A stretch of 64,000 bases of DNA from contig DATNPX010000044.1 of assembly GCA_036702975.1 (NCBI GenBank), forward strand, positions 1 through 64,000, read 5' to 3'. Under the pieces are notes generated by a model. The model was not told where the DNA came from. It did not search any database and saw only the letters and a list, made by a program, of their open reading frames with translations. Of the stretch, positions 44,170 through 54,133 are shown in pieces. The position numbers and the translations under genes were made by a program. This DNA comes from DATNPX01 sp036702975 (GTDB taxonomy: Bacteria > Cyanobacteriota > Vampirovibrionia > Obscuribacterales > Obscuribacteraceae). Within the stretch, counting starts at the first letter, position 1. Each line of letters starts with the position of its first letter.

Positions 44170-46236
44170 TTACACCAAATATCCCACAACCAACAGTGCC
44201 ACGATATTCAAAATCTTGATCATCGGATTGATCGCTGGACCAGCAGTGTCCTTGTAAGGATCACCCACGGTGTCTCCGGTTACAGCAGCCTTGTGAGCTT
44301 CTGAACCTTTGCCACCGAAGTTACCTTCTTCGATATATTTCTTCGCGTTGTCCCATGCCCCACCACCTGAGGTCATAGAGATGGCTACGAAGATACCTGT
44401 GACGATGCTGCCGACAAGAACGCCACCAAGAATCTTGGCTGCGGCGTATTGACCGGGAACGGCGTGGTTTAACCAGAAGGCACCAAGAGCAGCGATTACA
44501 ACTGGTGTCAATACCGGCAGTAAGGCTGGCAAAACCATCAACTTGATCGCAGCTCGAGTGACGATATCCACGCACGAAGCATAGTCTGGTTTCCCAGTGC
44601 CTTCCATGATGCCGGGAATCTCTTTGAATTGGCGACGAACTTCGTCAACGACCAGACCGCCGGCATAACCGACTGACTCCATGGCCATTGCGGCGAAGAG
44701 ATAAGGAATCAAACCGCCTAGAAAGAGCCCCGCGAGAACATAAGGGCTCGAGAGGTCGAAGTTGATTGCTGATGCTTGCCCGCCAGCTTTAGTGACGGCA
44801 GCTTGCAATTCTTCCGTGTAGGAGCTGAATAGCACGATGGCGGCAAGACCTGCAGAACCGATTGCATAGCCTTTCGTCACGGCTTTAGTAGTGTTACCTA
44901 CGGCGTCGAGCGGGTCTGTTACGGCTCTTACTTCTTTCGGCAGCTCTGACATTTCGGCAATACCGCCGGCGTTGTCGGTAATCGGACCGTAAGAGTCAAT
45001 TGCGACGATGATGCCCGACATGCTGAGCATAGACATCGCGGCAAGCGCAACGCCAAACACTCCAGCCAATTGGAACGAAATCAGAATACCGGCAACGATT
45101 ACGATCACAGGCATAGCCGTTGAACGCATCGAGACAGCCAAACCAGAGATGATGTTCGTTGCGTGTCCGGTCTCAGAAGCTTTAGCGATACCGCGTACAG
45201 GCTTGAAGGCTGTCGAGGTGTAGTATTCGGTAATCCATACAATGAGACCAGTGACTACAAGGCCGACCAAGCTGGCGGCGAAATAATGCTTCGGCAAAGC
45301 ACCGTCGAAACGCATCATTTTGTCAGTTACTAACCAGAAAGCACCAGCGGCGAGAACACCAGCAACGACCAGACCTTTGTACAAAGCACCCATGATGTTT
45401 TTGTCTGAGCCAAGTTTGACACAGAAAGCACCGATGATGGAGGTGATGATCGAAGCACCGCCCAGCGCGAGCGGATAGAGAAGAATCTGCGGATTTGTCT
45501 GAATTTGATTGGCGAATATTTCGCTTTCAATTAACATGGTGGCGATGGCGGTGACTGAATATGTTTCGAACAAGTCAGCAGCCATACCGGCACAGTCACC
45601 AACGTTGTCACCGACGTTGTCTGCGATCACTGCCGGATTGCGCGGATCGTCTTCAGGAATACCGGCTTCAACTTTGCCGACCAAGTCAGCGCCGACGTCT
45701 GCAGCCTTGGTGTAGATGCCACCGCCCAGACGAGCAAAAACTGAAATCAAACTAGCTCCAAATCCCATACCGATTAGAGCTTTTACGTCCTTGGTGATAG
45801 CGTAGAAAACGGAGACTCCGAGCAAGCCCAGTCCAACAACCAATAGCCCAGTCACTGAACCGCCCCGGAACGCTACCGAGAGAGCCTTTTCTAAACCGTT
45901 CTTTGCCGCTTCAGCGGTGCGGACGTTTGCACGAACCGAGACGAACATGCCGATATAACCAGCAAGCGAACTCAATACAGCACCAGTTACGAAACCAGCC
46001 GCTGTCTTGATTCCGAGCGTAGCAGCAATGATGGCTGCCAGCAAAACACCTACAATCGCGATAGTTGTGTACTGACGATTCATGTAGGCGTTGGCGCCTT
46101 CTTGAATTGCAGAAGCGATGCTCTGCATACGTTCGTTACCGGCGCTGAGCTTCAGCACATCCCAACTGGCGTATGCGCCATACCCCAGCGCTAATCCTGC
46201 GCATCCCCAGACCATTTCCAGAGCGACGTCACCCAT
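44170..46236 (-). CDS. hppA: Membrane-bound proton-translocating pyrophosphatase (K+-independent type)
   Basis: A ~688-residue integral membrane enzyme that couples hydrolysis of pyrophosphate to cation pumping. The substrate site has DVGADLVGKVEAGIPEDD and NVGDNVGDCAGMAADLFE. The position that separates subfamilies reads GNTTKAVTKGYAIGSAGLAA: a Lys there is characteristic of K+-independent H+-PPases (K+-dependent forms have Ala). About 16 membrane helices fit. ATG at 46236 is chosen because GGGAG lies 6-8 nt upstream; the open frame extends 33 residues further with non-family sequence. It recycles biosynthetic PPi into proton-motive force. Confidence 0.96.
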   Translation of the reverse strand: MGDVALEMVWGCAGLALGYGAYASWDVLKLSAGNERMQSIASAIQEGANAYMNRQYTTIAIVGVLLAAIIAATLGIKTAAGFVTGAVLSSLAGYIGMFVSVRANVRTAEAAKNGLEKALSVAFRGGSVTGLLVVGLGLLGVSVFYAITKDVKALIGMGFGASLISVFARLGGGIYTKAADVGADLVGKVEAGIPEDDPRNPAVIADNVGDNVGDCAGMAADLFETYSVTAIATMLIESEIFANQIQTNPQILLYPLALGGASIITSIIGAFCVKLGSDKNIMGALYKGLVVAGVLAAGAFWLVTDKMMRFDGALPKHYFAASLVGLVVTGLIVWITEYYTSTAFKPVRGIAKASETGHATNIISGLAVSMRSTAMPVIVIVAGILISFQLAGVFGVALAAMSMLSMSGIIVAIDSYGPITDNAGGIAEMSELPKEVRAVTDPLDAVGNTTKAVTKGYAIGSAGLAAIVLFSSYTEELQAAVTKAGGQASAINFDLSSPYVLAGLFLGGLIPYLFAAMAMESVGYAGGLVVDEVRRQFKEIPGIMEGTGKPDYASCVDIVTRAAIKLMVLPALLPVLTPVVIAALGAFWLNHAVPGQYAAAKILGGVLVGSIVTGIFVAISMTSGGGAWDNAKKYIEEGNFGGKGSEAHKAAVTGDTVGDPYKDTAGPAINPMIKILNIVALLVVGYLV

Positions 46237-46534
46237 AAATAACTCCCTTAGTTCGTTTTTTCTTCGGTTCGCCTCAGACCAAATACGCCCTCGACAGCCA
46301 ACAAGCAAAGAGTTGACTTCGCTGTCGGTTTGCAAGAGGTGATGACCAATAACTGGCTGAAAGCAGGCTCTAGCGTAGCAGGCTCGACAAATAAATTCAC
46401 AAAGTTAGGTCAAGGTTGGATTTAATTTACGCCTCACCGGTGGTGGCACGGATATCAAGCACATATATACGCACGTCCGTGGGGCTTGCAGGGCATGTTA
46501 TGATAGCTTCGCCCTAGAAAGTTAAGGTAGCCTC

Positions 46535-48484
46535 ATGTCGCGGCAATCAAGGCTGATTGCTGGATTTATAAGTCAACTGGCGACATTCCTCATCACGGCG
46601 AACATCGCGCTCGCTGTCTCGGCCGGTGAGACGAACAGCATCGTCACCTGCGTGCAAAACGACCGCGCCGGTTCGGTCACTCTTTTTACACGCAAGAAAA
46701 CACCGCTGTCGGCTCCGCAAGTATCGTATCTGCCTGGTGAAGATGGGGAGATAATCATGACCGCCGATTTTGATGGGCTGTCTTGGAACCTACCCACGCG
46801 AATTATTCGTATCAACGGCGACTGGCAGAAAGAGAAAGGCATTCGGGAAGTTCGGGTCGGGCAATTGCAGGTTAGTCCGCCGGTTTGTCGTATTTCTGTC
46901 GTCACGACTAACGGGCGGGCCTTAAGAAGTCTGAACTTTAAAAGCGTCCCAGGAAGCTTAATCGTCAGGTGGCCGGTCGAACCACAGCAGGTTTCACCGA
47001 TAACCGCCTACAGTCAGTCAAATTCGAGCGATGCGCTTAGATACACCGCGCCAAACACTAGTGCAGCCCCCCGCATTCCGGCGGCAGGCCCGGTAGAGCC
47101 TTTGCGCACAGCCACTCAGCCACCACCAGTTGCACCGAGCATTAAGACCTATTCTACTTACACGAATGGTCGAGAAGGCGCAGATACTAGTTTCACTGCA
47201 GCTAAACCCAAAATGCGCCCATTGCTTGTGCAGTCGAGTGACGGCAGAAACTCTCAAGTAAACAACAATGGCGATTGGTTAGAAGATGCTCAAGACCCGG
47301 ATGCAGCAGTTACAGCCGCGATTCCAGGGACCCAAGGCGGCGGGCTGCGAAATCAAAATAAAGCAGGACAAGGCCAGACCTGGATAGATGAAGCAAAACC
47401 ACCAACAATAACGCTTTCAACCGAACGAGACCCTAGCATCGGTGATTCGTCCAATGCTACTTTCCGCCTCAGAATAAAATCTGATCATTCGTTAACTTAC
47501 AGCACGTTTAGGTTATCTAATCCTGAACGTTACGTGATCGATTTTCTCAATTGTCCTGAGTTAGTCGACGCTCAGTTACCTGACGCACAGGCAAGCGAGT
47601 TTATTCGTTCGGTTCGTGTCGGGCAACCTGAAGACCCGGCAAAAACTCGACTGGTCATCGACCTGATTAACGAACCAGTGGCTATAAAAGAGCAAGTGCA
47701 AAAAGACGCGAGCATTCTCACAATTAGACTCTCGCGCTCGCTCGAAGCTGCCGACCACGCTGCCACGCAAGTTCCAGTGCCTGGTGGCACATCAATCGTT
47801 CTTGATGCCGGTCACGGCGGCAGCGATCCAGGTGCACAGCGTGGCGATGTTCAAGAAAAACAGATCACACTCGACATAATTGAGAAACTGCGCCGGCGAC
47901 TTGAAGCAAGAGGATTCCGTGTCTCGCTAACGCGCGGAGATGATACTTTCGTTTCACTGGAAGACCGTGTGCGAATTACGAACAATATCCAACCTACCTT
48001 GTTTCTTAGTGTGCACATTAACGCAATGGAGACGGCCAATGATATTCACGGTATAGAAACGTACTACCAAACTGAACAGAGTCGTGCTCTTGCTGATGCC
48101 GTCCATGAGAATCTGGTCACTCGACTGGATGCGCCAGACCGCGCAGTGCGCAAGGCTCGCTTCTATGTCATCAATCACACTTCGGTACCTGCTGTTCTGG
48201 CTGAAGTCGGCTTCATATCCAACAAGGACGAGCGAGACAAATTAATCTCTTCTGATTACCAAGGCCGGGTCGCTTCTGCTCTTGAGCAGGGTGTTATGCT
48301 CTATCTTGATAAGCAACTGGCGCGCACTCAACCAGACAATATACGAACCAGCGATAGAGGATATTCGTCTGTTAGGGACGGCAGTACAGCGAACGCAACA
48401 ACGGGAACAACCAGGGTCTACGGCAAGTCAAACAACCCAAGCATCGCCAAGCGTTGGACGCAATTCGAAGACGCCGCACGATAA
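46535..48484 (+). CDS. N-acetylmuramoyl-L-alanine amidase with AMIN domain
   Basis: A 649-residue exported cell-wall hydrolase that cuts the bond between MurNAc and the peptide stem. The signal peptide is ISQLATFLITANIALAVSA. Residues ~290-390 form an AMIN-type beta domain (FRLSNPERYVIDFLNC, KTRLVIDLINEP) that targets septal wall or pilus sites. The amidase_3 catalytic domain spans ~420-600: LDAGHGGSDPGAQ, ITLDIIEKL, LSVHINAME and VLAEVGFISNKDERD supply the zinc His/Glu/His and the catalytic Glu. A Ser/Pro-rich linker separates the first ~150 residues. ATG with AAGG upstream. It lies 190 bp upstream of murI, so the two form a cell-wall neighbourhood. Confidence 0.93.
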   Translation: MSRQSRLIAGFISQLATFLITANIALAVSAGETNSIVTCVQNDRAGSVTLFTRKKTPLSAPQVSYLPGEDGEIIMTADFDGLSWNLPTRIIRINGDWQKEKGIREVRVGQLQVSPPVCRISVVTTNGRALRSLNFKSVPGSLIVRWPVEPQQVSPITAYSQSNSSDALRYTAPNTSAAPRIPAAGPVEPLRTATQPPPVAPSIKTYSTYTNGREGADTSFTAAKPKMRPLLVQSSDGRNSQVNNNGDWLEDAQDPDAAVTAAIPGTQGGGLRNQNKAGQGQTWIDEAKPPTITLSTERDPSIGDSSNATFRLRIKSDHSLTYSTFRLSNPERYVIDFLNCPELVDAQLPDAQASEFIRSVRVGQPEDPAKTRLVIDLINEPVAIKEQVQKDASILTIRLSRSLEAADHAATQVPVPGGTSIVLDAGHGGSDPGAQRGDVQEKQITLDIIEKLRRRLEARGFRVSLTRGDDTFVSLEDRVRITNNIQPTLFLSVHINAMETANDIHGIETYYQTEQSRALADAVHENLVTRLDAPDRAVRKARFYVINHTSVPAVLAEVGFISNKDERDKLISSDYQGRVASALEQGVMLYLDKQLARTQPDNIRTSDRGYSSVRDGSTANATTGTTRVYGKSNNPSIAKRWTQFEDAAR

Positions 48485-48675
48485 CCAAACCGAGCCCGTA
48501 AACCGACCGCAAAACTACTGTTAAAAAGCGGAAAAAAGACGCAAGAACGTGCGGGGAAAAGGGCAAAAATCAAACAAGATCAAGAAATGATCTGCGCGGT
48601 CCGAAAAGAAGATCACGTAAGCTTGTTTTACTGAGAAAAGAGTTTCCGGTCGAAGTTCAGGGGTCAGTTTAATTG

Positions 48676-49644
48676 ATGGACATGTGGTCTGAAATCGAAG
48701 CGAATCAAGTCCTTAAGGGCAGCTCAAAAATAGGACTCTTCGACTCAGGCGTAGGTGGTCTTTCAGTATTGAGAGAGCTACAAAGTTACGCTTCTTCGAG
48801 CGGGCGCAATATCGAATTTGTCTATGTCGGAGACACAGCGCGCTGTCCTTACGGCAACAGATCAACCGAAGAGATTCGCCTTTTCGTTGAAGAGATTGTT
48901 CTTTGGCTTAATGAGCGAAAAGTAGATTCCATTATCATGGCGTGCAATACCAGCGCAGCACTCGCCTTACCGTTTGCTAAACAGATTTCCAACGTTCCGG
49001 TTATCGACCTCATAGGGCCTACCGCGAGCACGGTGCTCAACCATGCCACCAAAATTGGTGTCATGGCCACGGCGGCAACTGTGCGCAGCCGTGCATTCAG
49101 CAGAGCGTTCACAGCGCTCAATGACAAAGCGGAGATCGTGGAACTAGGTTGCCCAGATCTTGTGCCGATCATCGAAGCCGGAAATATCGACAGACCAGAG
49201 ACAATCCTTGTAGTTCGCAAATATGTTGATGCTTTAAAAGAAGCCAAAGTGAATGCCATCATCCTTGGTTGCACACACTTCCCTTTCTTGCGCAAGCTGA
49301 TTCAGCAACTTGTCGGCGACGATATCTATATAATCGATCCAGCAGAATCGATCACAACTGAGAGCAAGGGCGTTTTGAAACGGTTCCTAGCGGAGACGAC
49401 CACAGACTTGAGTCTCAATCAGGATCTGTCATTGAACACTGACTTTTATGTAACTGGCTCACTGGCGCAATTCAACAAGGCCGCCAGCAAATGCCTAGGG
49501 CAGACAATCAATGCCACTAATAATCTCAGTTTGGGAGAGTTGGCCGGCACACACGCCAGACGCTTTCTCACTCAAGCCGCAAACGCTCTCAACAATTCCA
49601 CAAATTTAGCAGGCTCGACGTTGCCGCAGGCAGCAGCTTCGTAG
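48676..49644 (+). CDS. murI: Glutamate racemase
   Basis: Makes D-glutamate for peptidoglycan. Family motifs are clear: GLFDSGVGGLSVLREL (the catalytic-site Asp and Ser), YVGDTARCPYGNRS, MACNTSAAL with the first catalytic Cys, and ILGCTHFPFL with the second. A C-terminal extension of ~55 residues beyond the usual ~265 (TGSLAQFNKAASKCLG onward) is Asn/Ala-rich. The start may be ATG 48676, TTG 48673 or ATG 48682; none has a strong Shine-Dalgarno site. It is followed 84 bp later by the uracil-DNA glycosylase gene. Confidence 0.95.
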   Translation: MDMWSEIEANQVLKGSSKIGLFDSGVGGLSVLRELQSYASSSGRNIEFVYVGDTARCPYGNRSTEEIRLFVEEIVLWLNERKVDSIIMACNTSAALALPFAKQISNVPVIDLIGPTASTVLNHATKIGVMATAATVRSRAFSRAFTALNDKAEIVELGCPDLVPIIEAGNIDRPETILVVRKYVDALKEAKVNAIILGCTHFPFLRKLIQQLVGDDIYIIDPAESITTESKGVLKRFLAETTTDLSLNQDLSLNTDFYVTGSLAQFNKAASKCLGQTINATNNLSLGELAGTHARRFLTQAANALNNSTNLAGSTLPQAAAS

Positions 49645-49728
49645 CTTAATTACATACATCAAATCAATTTAGCCGCCAAAAGCGCTATCTTACCCGCATG
49701 CGTGCCGGTTCACCAGATAGAGGCTGAA

Positions 49729-50340
49729 ATGGACACATTGCAATTAACCACGGGCAGTGCCTTTGTTTCGCTGGAAGCCGCCAAAGAAGCGGCTTTGAGT
49801 TGCCAGCTCTGCGCATTGTGCAAAGAGCGCAAGAAAGTAGTCTTCTCAAAAGGGAATCCGAAAGCACAACTGATGCTGATTGGCGAAGGTCCAGGCCGAT
49901 ATGAAGACGAGACAGGATTGCCGTTTGTCGGACGCGCAGGTCAGTTGCTAGACAAAATTCTTGCCTCGGTCGACATAGGACCCGACGACATATACGTCTG
50001 CAATATCGTCAAATGCAGACCACCACAAAACCGAGTGCCGACGCCAGATGAGATGGCGTCCTGCCGTCCGTATTTGGAAGCACAGATCCATTTCGTGCAA
50101 CCAAAACTAATACTATTGGCGGGGTCAACAGCCGTGCAAGGAGTGTTACAAGTTAAAGATCCTATTAGCCGCCTGCGCGGCAAATGGTTCGACTACAAAA
50201 ACAGTGCTAAAGTAATGGCGGTGTTTCATCCCTCGTACCTTCTGCGAAATGAATCACGTGAAGTCGGAAGCCCCAAATGGCTCATGTGGCAGGACATAAA
50301 AGAAGTTCGAAAAGCCTTAAATGCGCTTCAGCAAAATTGA
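49729..50340 (+). CDS. Family 4 uracil-DNA glycosylase (Fe-S type)
   Basis: A 203-residue repair enzyme that removes uracil from DNA. The active-site loop is GEGPGRYEDETGLPFVGRAG. The Fe-S cluster cysteines are CQLC/CALC near the N-terminus and KCRPPQNRVPTPDEMASC (C-x15-C). VFHPSYLLRN is the late conserved His motif. The ATG at 49729 is preferred, because GAGG is 5 nt upstream, over GTG at 49702. It lies between murI and a small unknown gene on the same strand. Bacterial family-4 enzymes act mainly on deaminated cytosine. Confidence 0.93.
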   Translation: MDTLQLTTGSAFVSLEAAKEAALSCQLCALCKERKKVVFSKGNPKAQLMLIGEGPGRYEDETGLPFVGRAGQLLDKILASVDIGPDDIYVCNIVKCRPPQNRVPTPDEMASCRPYLEAQIHFVQPKLILLAGSTAVQGVLQVKDPISRLRGKWFDYKNSAKVMAVFHPSYLLRNESREVGSPKWLMWQDIKEVRKALNALQQN

Positions 50341-50390
50341 AATTCGCAACAGCGAAAGTTCTTTGAAGAAGATATTTAACGAGGTAAGCA

Positions 50391-50690
50391 ATGGGAAGAA
50401 AAACTGAATCGTTCTATACCGAAATGCTCACTCACGAAATCGTGGAAGCGGTCAATAACGACTTCGGTAAAGCCATATTACGCCTGCCGAATCAAGGGCG
50501 AGGCGAAGTAAGAGAAGAGGTTTTAGTTTATTTCTCTGCCATCGCGATGCAACAAGTAAATGCGATTGCCCAGAAACACGGCATAAACGATCAAGATGCT
50601 CTACACGAACTGTATCAACTCAGTCGAGCAAATCTAGTTCAAGGTTTTCGCATCGGGCAAGACATGAAAAAGCTCTGGTCTGCGAGCTAA
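50391..50690 (+). CDS. Small conserved-type protein, unknown function
   Basis: A 99-residue soluble protein of mixed helices. There are no cysteines and no recognisable motif; the composition is ordinary (MGRKTESFYTEMLTHEIVEA). It has a GAGG site upstream at good spacing and starts 50 bp after the glycosylase gene, so it is probably co-transcribed. Function unknown. Confidence 0.65.
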   Translation: MGRKTESFYTEMLTHEIVEAVNNDFGKAILRLPNQGRGEVREEVLVYFSAIAMQQVNAIAQKHGINDQDALHELYQLSRANLVQGFRIGQDMKKLWSAS

Positions 50691-50732
50691 TAGTCCTTCG
50701 CTAACTGAGCCCAGACTTTACTGTCCGGCCGA

Positions 50733-50748
50733 CTCACTCGAAAGTGAG
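50733..50748. terminator. Weak hairpin with CGAA tetraloop, possible terminator
   Basis: A 6-bp stem CTCACT/AGTGAG around a CGAA tetraloop lies 42 bp after the small unknown gene. There is no T-run after it, so intrinsic termination is doubtful. It may also be used by the convergent minus-strand gene at 50792. Confidence 0.3.
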
Positions 50749-50791
50749 CAGCTGTTAATTATCGCGCAACCGATTGCAGAAATTGTAGCGA

Positions 50792-51286
50792 CTAGAGCGA
50801 GTCTGGTTTATTGCCGCGATGGTTGTCTTCAAGACTGTGTTGAGCAGGAAAGGGATTGGCGTCTTTCAAACGGGATATCTCTTTCTCTTCTATTTGCTTG
50901 AGAATTGCCCCTTTTTTTGCAATCTTCGGATTGTTGCTCTTCATCATACGCTCGGCATCGGCCAACTTCTTTTTTGCGTTACCGATGTCGCCTGTGTAAC
51001 GCCCTTGCATGCGCCTTTCATCTTCGGTGTAGTCGGTGCCAGTTGGTCCGGCAGTGCTCGTTTTAGGTTTGTCGCTGTGTCTTGCAGTGCCATCGTCACC
51101 ATCCACGGTGCCGATAGCGCCAGGAGGAGTAAGCGGACTCGTAGCACCATTAGGCAGACTGTCTTTGCCATCGTTGGCGCCGCTGAACAAATTACCAAAA
51201 CCGGCGAAACTCGGCTGCTGCGCTACCAGCAATGTGCTTAGCAGCACAAAGATTGAAATATTGGTCTTTTGGTTGGATTTGCGCAT
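50792..51286 (-). CDS. Exported small protein, unknown function
   Basis: A 164-residue protein with a signal peptide (SIFVLLSTLLVAQQPSFAG) and a polar, Gly/Asp/Ser/Thr-rich mature part. A Lys/Glu-rich helical stretch (NAKKKLADAERMMKSNNPKI) is the only structured part that I can see. There is no lipobox. The start has GAGG 8 nt upstream. It lies 36 bp downstream of gatA and may be read through from it. I do not recognise a family. Confidence 0.68.
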   Translation of the reverse strand: MRKSNQKTNISIFVLLSTLLVAQQPSFAGFGNLFSGANDGKDSLPNGATSPLTPPGAIGTVDGDDGTARHSDKPKTSTAGPTGTDYTEDERRMQGRYTGDIGNAKKKLADAERMMKSNNPKIAKKGAILKQIEEKEISRLKDANPFPAQHSLEDNHRGNKPDSL

Positions 51287-51322
51287 TGTTGAACCTCGTA
51301 CTGTTATTCGCTCTATTCGGTC

Positions 51323-52855
51323 TTAGACGGAAACGCTCTGCATGAGCGGTGATGATGGGTTGTGAAAATCGGTTGACTTTTCGAAAGCCGCAGCAGCCCT
51401 AAGTACTTTAGCATCAGAAAGTGAATTTCCCAGGATCTGCAAGCCCACAGGCATTTGTTGGGCTCCAAAACCACAAGGCACAGAGATGCCAGGTAGTCCT
51501 GCTAAGTTTACCGGAATGCTAGCTATATCGGAAAGATACATAGACAACGGATCATTTGTCTTTGCCCCAAACTCGAAAGCGACTGAAGGCGCAGTGGGCG
51601 ACAAGAGCAGATCATATGAAGAAAATATTTTGTCAAAGTCGTCTTTCAGCAACCGGCGCACCGACTGAGCTTTCTTGTAATAAGCGTCGTAGTAGCCTGA
51701 GCTCAACACATACGTGCCTAACATTATGCGGCGTTTAACCTCCGCACCGAAGCCTTCTTCGCGGCTCTGGCAATACATAGAGAGAATATCTTTTGCATCT
51801 TTGGCGCGATGACCGTACCGCACCCCATCAAAGCGAGCGAGGTTGGCACTCGCTTCCGCCGTAGCCAAGATGTAATAGACAGGCAAAGCCTGCTTGGCAT
51901 GAGGAATCGAAACTTCCTCGACTGTGGCCCCGAGTTTCTCGAATACTTCTGCTGCTTCTAATATTCGCGTCCGCACATCGTCATCAATACCTTCGCCTAT
52001 CAACTCTTTGATGACACCGATACGCATCTTCCCAACTAGCGCTTCCGGCTGCGCCTCACTCAACCCATCAGCGAAGTCGACACTGCCGTTTGTTTCGCCT
52101 GTGACATCACCAGTTTCGCTCAGGTACTGCAAGGACGTGGAATCGCGCCGGTCATGACCGGCGATGGCTGTGAGGGCAATTGCAGCATCTTCTACGCTGC
52201 CGGCGAACGGTCCGATCTGATCGAGACTGGATGCATAAGCGATCAGTCCAAAGCGCGAAACGAGTCCATAGGTCGGCTTCATACCAACAACACCGCACAA
52301 AGACGCCGGTTGACGAATCGACCCGCCAGTGTCCGAACCTAGCGCCACTGGCACAAAACCGGCAGCAACGGCGGCAGCCGACCCGCCAGAACTTCCACCA
52401 GGAACGTGCTTCAAATTCCAGGGATTGCGTGTTTGCTTAATTGACGAATTTTCAGTCGAGGAGCCCATGGCGAACTCGTCGAGATTTGTCTTGCCAACAC
52501 AGATAGCGCCAGCCTGAAACAAACGCTTAACCGCAGTCGATTCGTACGGTGGCTCAAAGCCTTTTAGAATAGCGCTTCCAGCCGTAGTCGGATAACCGAC
52601 CAAGCACATATTGTCCTTAACAGCGACAGGCACACCGGCCAGTGGCGGCAATTTCGCGCGAGAGGCGACCAGAGCGTCAATCTCTTTTGCCTGCTTCTCC
52701 GCCAGCTCTTCTGTGAAGCAAACGAAAGCACCAACCTCTTTCTCATGCTTGCTTATTTGATTCTGATGCGCGCGAAGTATTTCTAACGCGCTGACTTGCC
52801 TGGTTTCCAAAAGAGCACGCAGCTCTTTTACGCCTTTGCCGACGAGATTCTGCAT
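51323..52855 (-). CDS. gatA: Glutamyl-/aspartyl-tRNA amidotransferase subunit A
   Basis: The glutaminase/amidase subunit of GatCAB, which converts Glu-tRNAGln (and Asp-tRNAAsn) to the amidated forms. The amidase signature is GGSSGGSAAAVAAG with the Ser-cisSer-Lys triad, the Lys being in PVAVKDN, and SDTGGSIRQPASLCGVVGMKPTYG follows. At 510 residues it is slightly longer than usual; an acidic insertion of ~25 residues (around residue 245) precedes VGKMRIGVI. It lies 27 bp downstream of fabF, so the fatty-acid and tRNA genes may share a transcript. gatB and gatC are not in the window. Confidence 0.94.
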   Translation of the reverse strand: MQNLVGKGVKELRALLETRQVSALEILRAHQNQISKHEKEVGAFVCFTEELAEKQAKEIDALVASRAKLPPLAGVPVAVKDNMCLVGYPTTAGSAILKGFEPPYESTAVKRLFQAGAICVGKTNLDEFAMGSSTENSSIKQTRNPWNLKHVPGGSSGGSAAAVAAGFVPVALGSDTGGSIRQPASLCGVVGMKPTYGLVSRFGLIAYASSLDQIGPFAGSVEDAAIALTAIAGHDRRDSTSLQYLSETGDVTGETNGSVDFADGLSEAQPEALVGKMRIGVIKELIGEGIDDDVRTRILEAAEVFEKLGATVEEVSIPHAKQALPVYYILATAEASANLARFDGVRYGHRAKDAKDILSMYCQSREEGFGAEVKRRIMLGTYVLSSGYYDAYYKKAQSVRRLLKDDFDKIFSSYDLLLSPTAPSVAFEFGAKTNDPLSMYLSDIASIPVNLAGLPGISVPCGFGAQQMPVGLQILGNSLSDAKVLRAAAAFEKSTDFHNPSSPLMQSVSV

Positions 52856-52882
52856 TATTGCTCCGCGGTCTGCCTGACTAAA

Positions 52883-54133
52883 TCAAGACATTTTCTTGAA
52901 TATAAGGCACGCGTTGTGACCGCCAAATCCGAAACTATTAGACATAGCCACGTTGACCGGTACGTTATGACGAGCCTTGTTTGGAACGTAGTCCAGGTCA
53001 CATTCTGGATCAGGATTGTCTAAATTGATAGTAGGGGGCAGGATGGAGTCATGAATTGCAAGCACCGAGACTGCCGCTTCAATAGCACCAGCAGCGCCCA
53101 ATAGGTGCCCAGTCATCGATTTGGTAGAACTTACGCTGAGACCATTCTTAGCGTAATCACCGAAAACATTCTTAATGGCTTGGGTCTCGGCTTTATCACC
53201 GAGTGGTGTCGAGGTGCCGTGGGCGTTGATGTAGGTGACGTCTTTCGGTTGCAAACCGCCGTCTTTCAATGCCATCTGCATCGCTCGGCCTGCGCCGCTT
53301 CCGTCGGCGCAAGGTTGCACAATATCGTATGCATCACCTGTCATGCCGTAACCAACAAGTTCTGCATAGATACGCGCACCACGTTCTTGCGCATGTTTTA
53401 GAGACTCGAGAATTAGAATGGCACCACCTTCTCCCATGACGAAACCATCACGGCCGACATCAAAGGGACGGCTCGCCTTTTCGGGCTCGTCGTTGCGAGT
53501 TGACAGAGTGCGCGCAGCAGCGAAACCAGCCATACACAATGACGTAATTGGCGCTTCACTGCCGCCAGCGAACATAACATCAGCATCACCACGTTCAATG
53601 ATCTTCGCCGCATCGCCAATCGAATTAGAACTAGTGGCGCAGGCTGTCACCGTGCAAGTATTGGGACCCTTTGCGTTGTGCAATATCGATACCCAACCGG
53701 CAGCCATGTTGACGATCAACATTGGTACCGTAAATGGTGAACAACGATTAGGACCTTTTTTGGTTAGGTTGTGGAACTGCTCTTCAATAGATTCAAATCC
53801 ACCGGCAGCAGAACCAACGACAACACCGACTCGCTCCGGATCTTCTTTCGACATATCCAGTTTCGCGTCGTCTACGGCTAACTTGCTGGCCGCCACTGCA
53901 AATTGAATGAAGCGATCAGATCGTTTGACCTGCTTCGGCTCCATATATTTCGATGGATCGAAATCGGTGATTTCCGCAGCAATGGTACAAGCGGATCGGT
54001 ACTGATCAGGCACCCTTGTGATCTGCTTGACACCAGATTTTCCGCTGGTAATTCCTTGCCAGAAATCGGCCGTTCCCGTCCCTACGGAGGAAACGACACC
54101 AATTCCGGTGACGACAACACGCTCTTTCGTCAT
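52883..54133 (-). CDS. fabF: 3-oxoacyl-[acyl-carrier-protein] synthase II (KAS II)
   Basis: Catalyses the elongation condensation of fatty-acid synthesis. Active-site residues are visible: Cys in TVTACATSSNSIG, His in INAHGTSTPLGD and His in KSMTGHLLGAAG; SNSFGFGGHNACLIF closes the fold. Length (416 aa) is normal. It lies 93 bp downstream of acpP and 27 bp upstream of gatA. The ATG at 54133 has only a distant AGGAG. FabB is unlikely, because the sequence and genomic pairing with acpP are FabF-like. Confidence 0.96.
   Translation of the reverse strand: MTKERVVVTGIGVVSSVGTGTADFWQGITSGKSGVKQITRVPDQYRSACTIAAEITDFDPSKYMEPKQVKRSDRFIQFAVAASKLAVDDAKLDMSKEDPERVGVVVGSAAGGFESIEEQFHNLTKKGPNRCSPFTVPMLIVNMAAGWVSILHNAKGPNTCTVTACATSSNSIGDAAKIIERGDADVMFAGGSEAPITSLCMAGFAAARTLSTRNDEPEKASRPFDVGRDGFVMGEGGAILILESLKHAQERGARIYAELVGYGMTGDAYDIVQPCADGSGAGRAMQMALKDGGLQPKDVTYINAHGTSTPLGDKAETQAIKNVFGDYAKNGLSVSSTKSMTGHLLGAAGAIEAAVSVLAIHDSILPPTINLDNPDPECDLDYVPNKARHNVPVNVAMSNSFGFGGHNACLIFKKMS

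Noticed and set aside
46338..46534. tRNA or structured RNA between hppA and the amidase gene
   Set aside because: I looked for a T-loop GGTTCRA-type sequence and a matching acceptor stem and found none. A TATGAT at 46499 has no usable -35.
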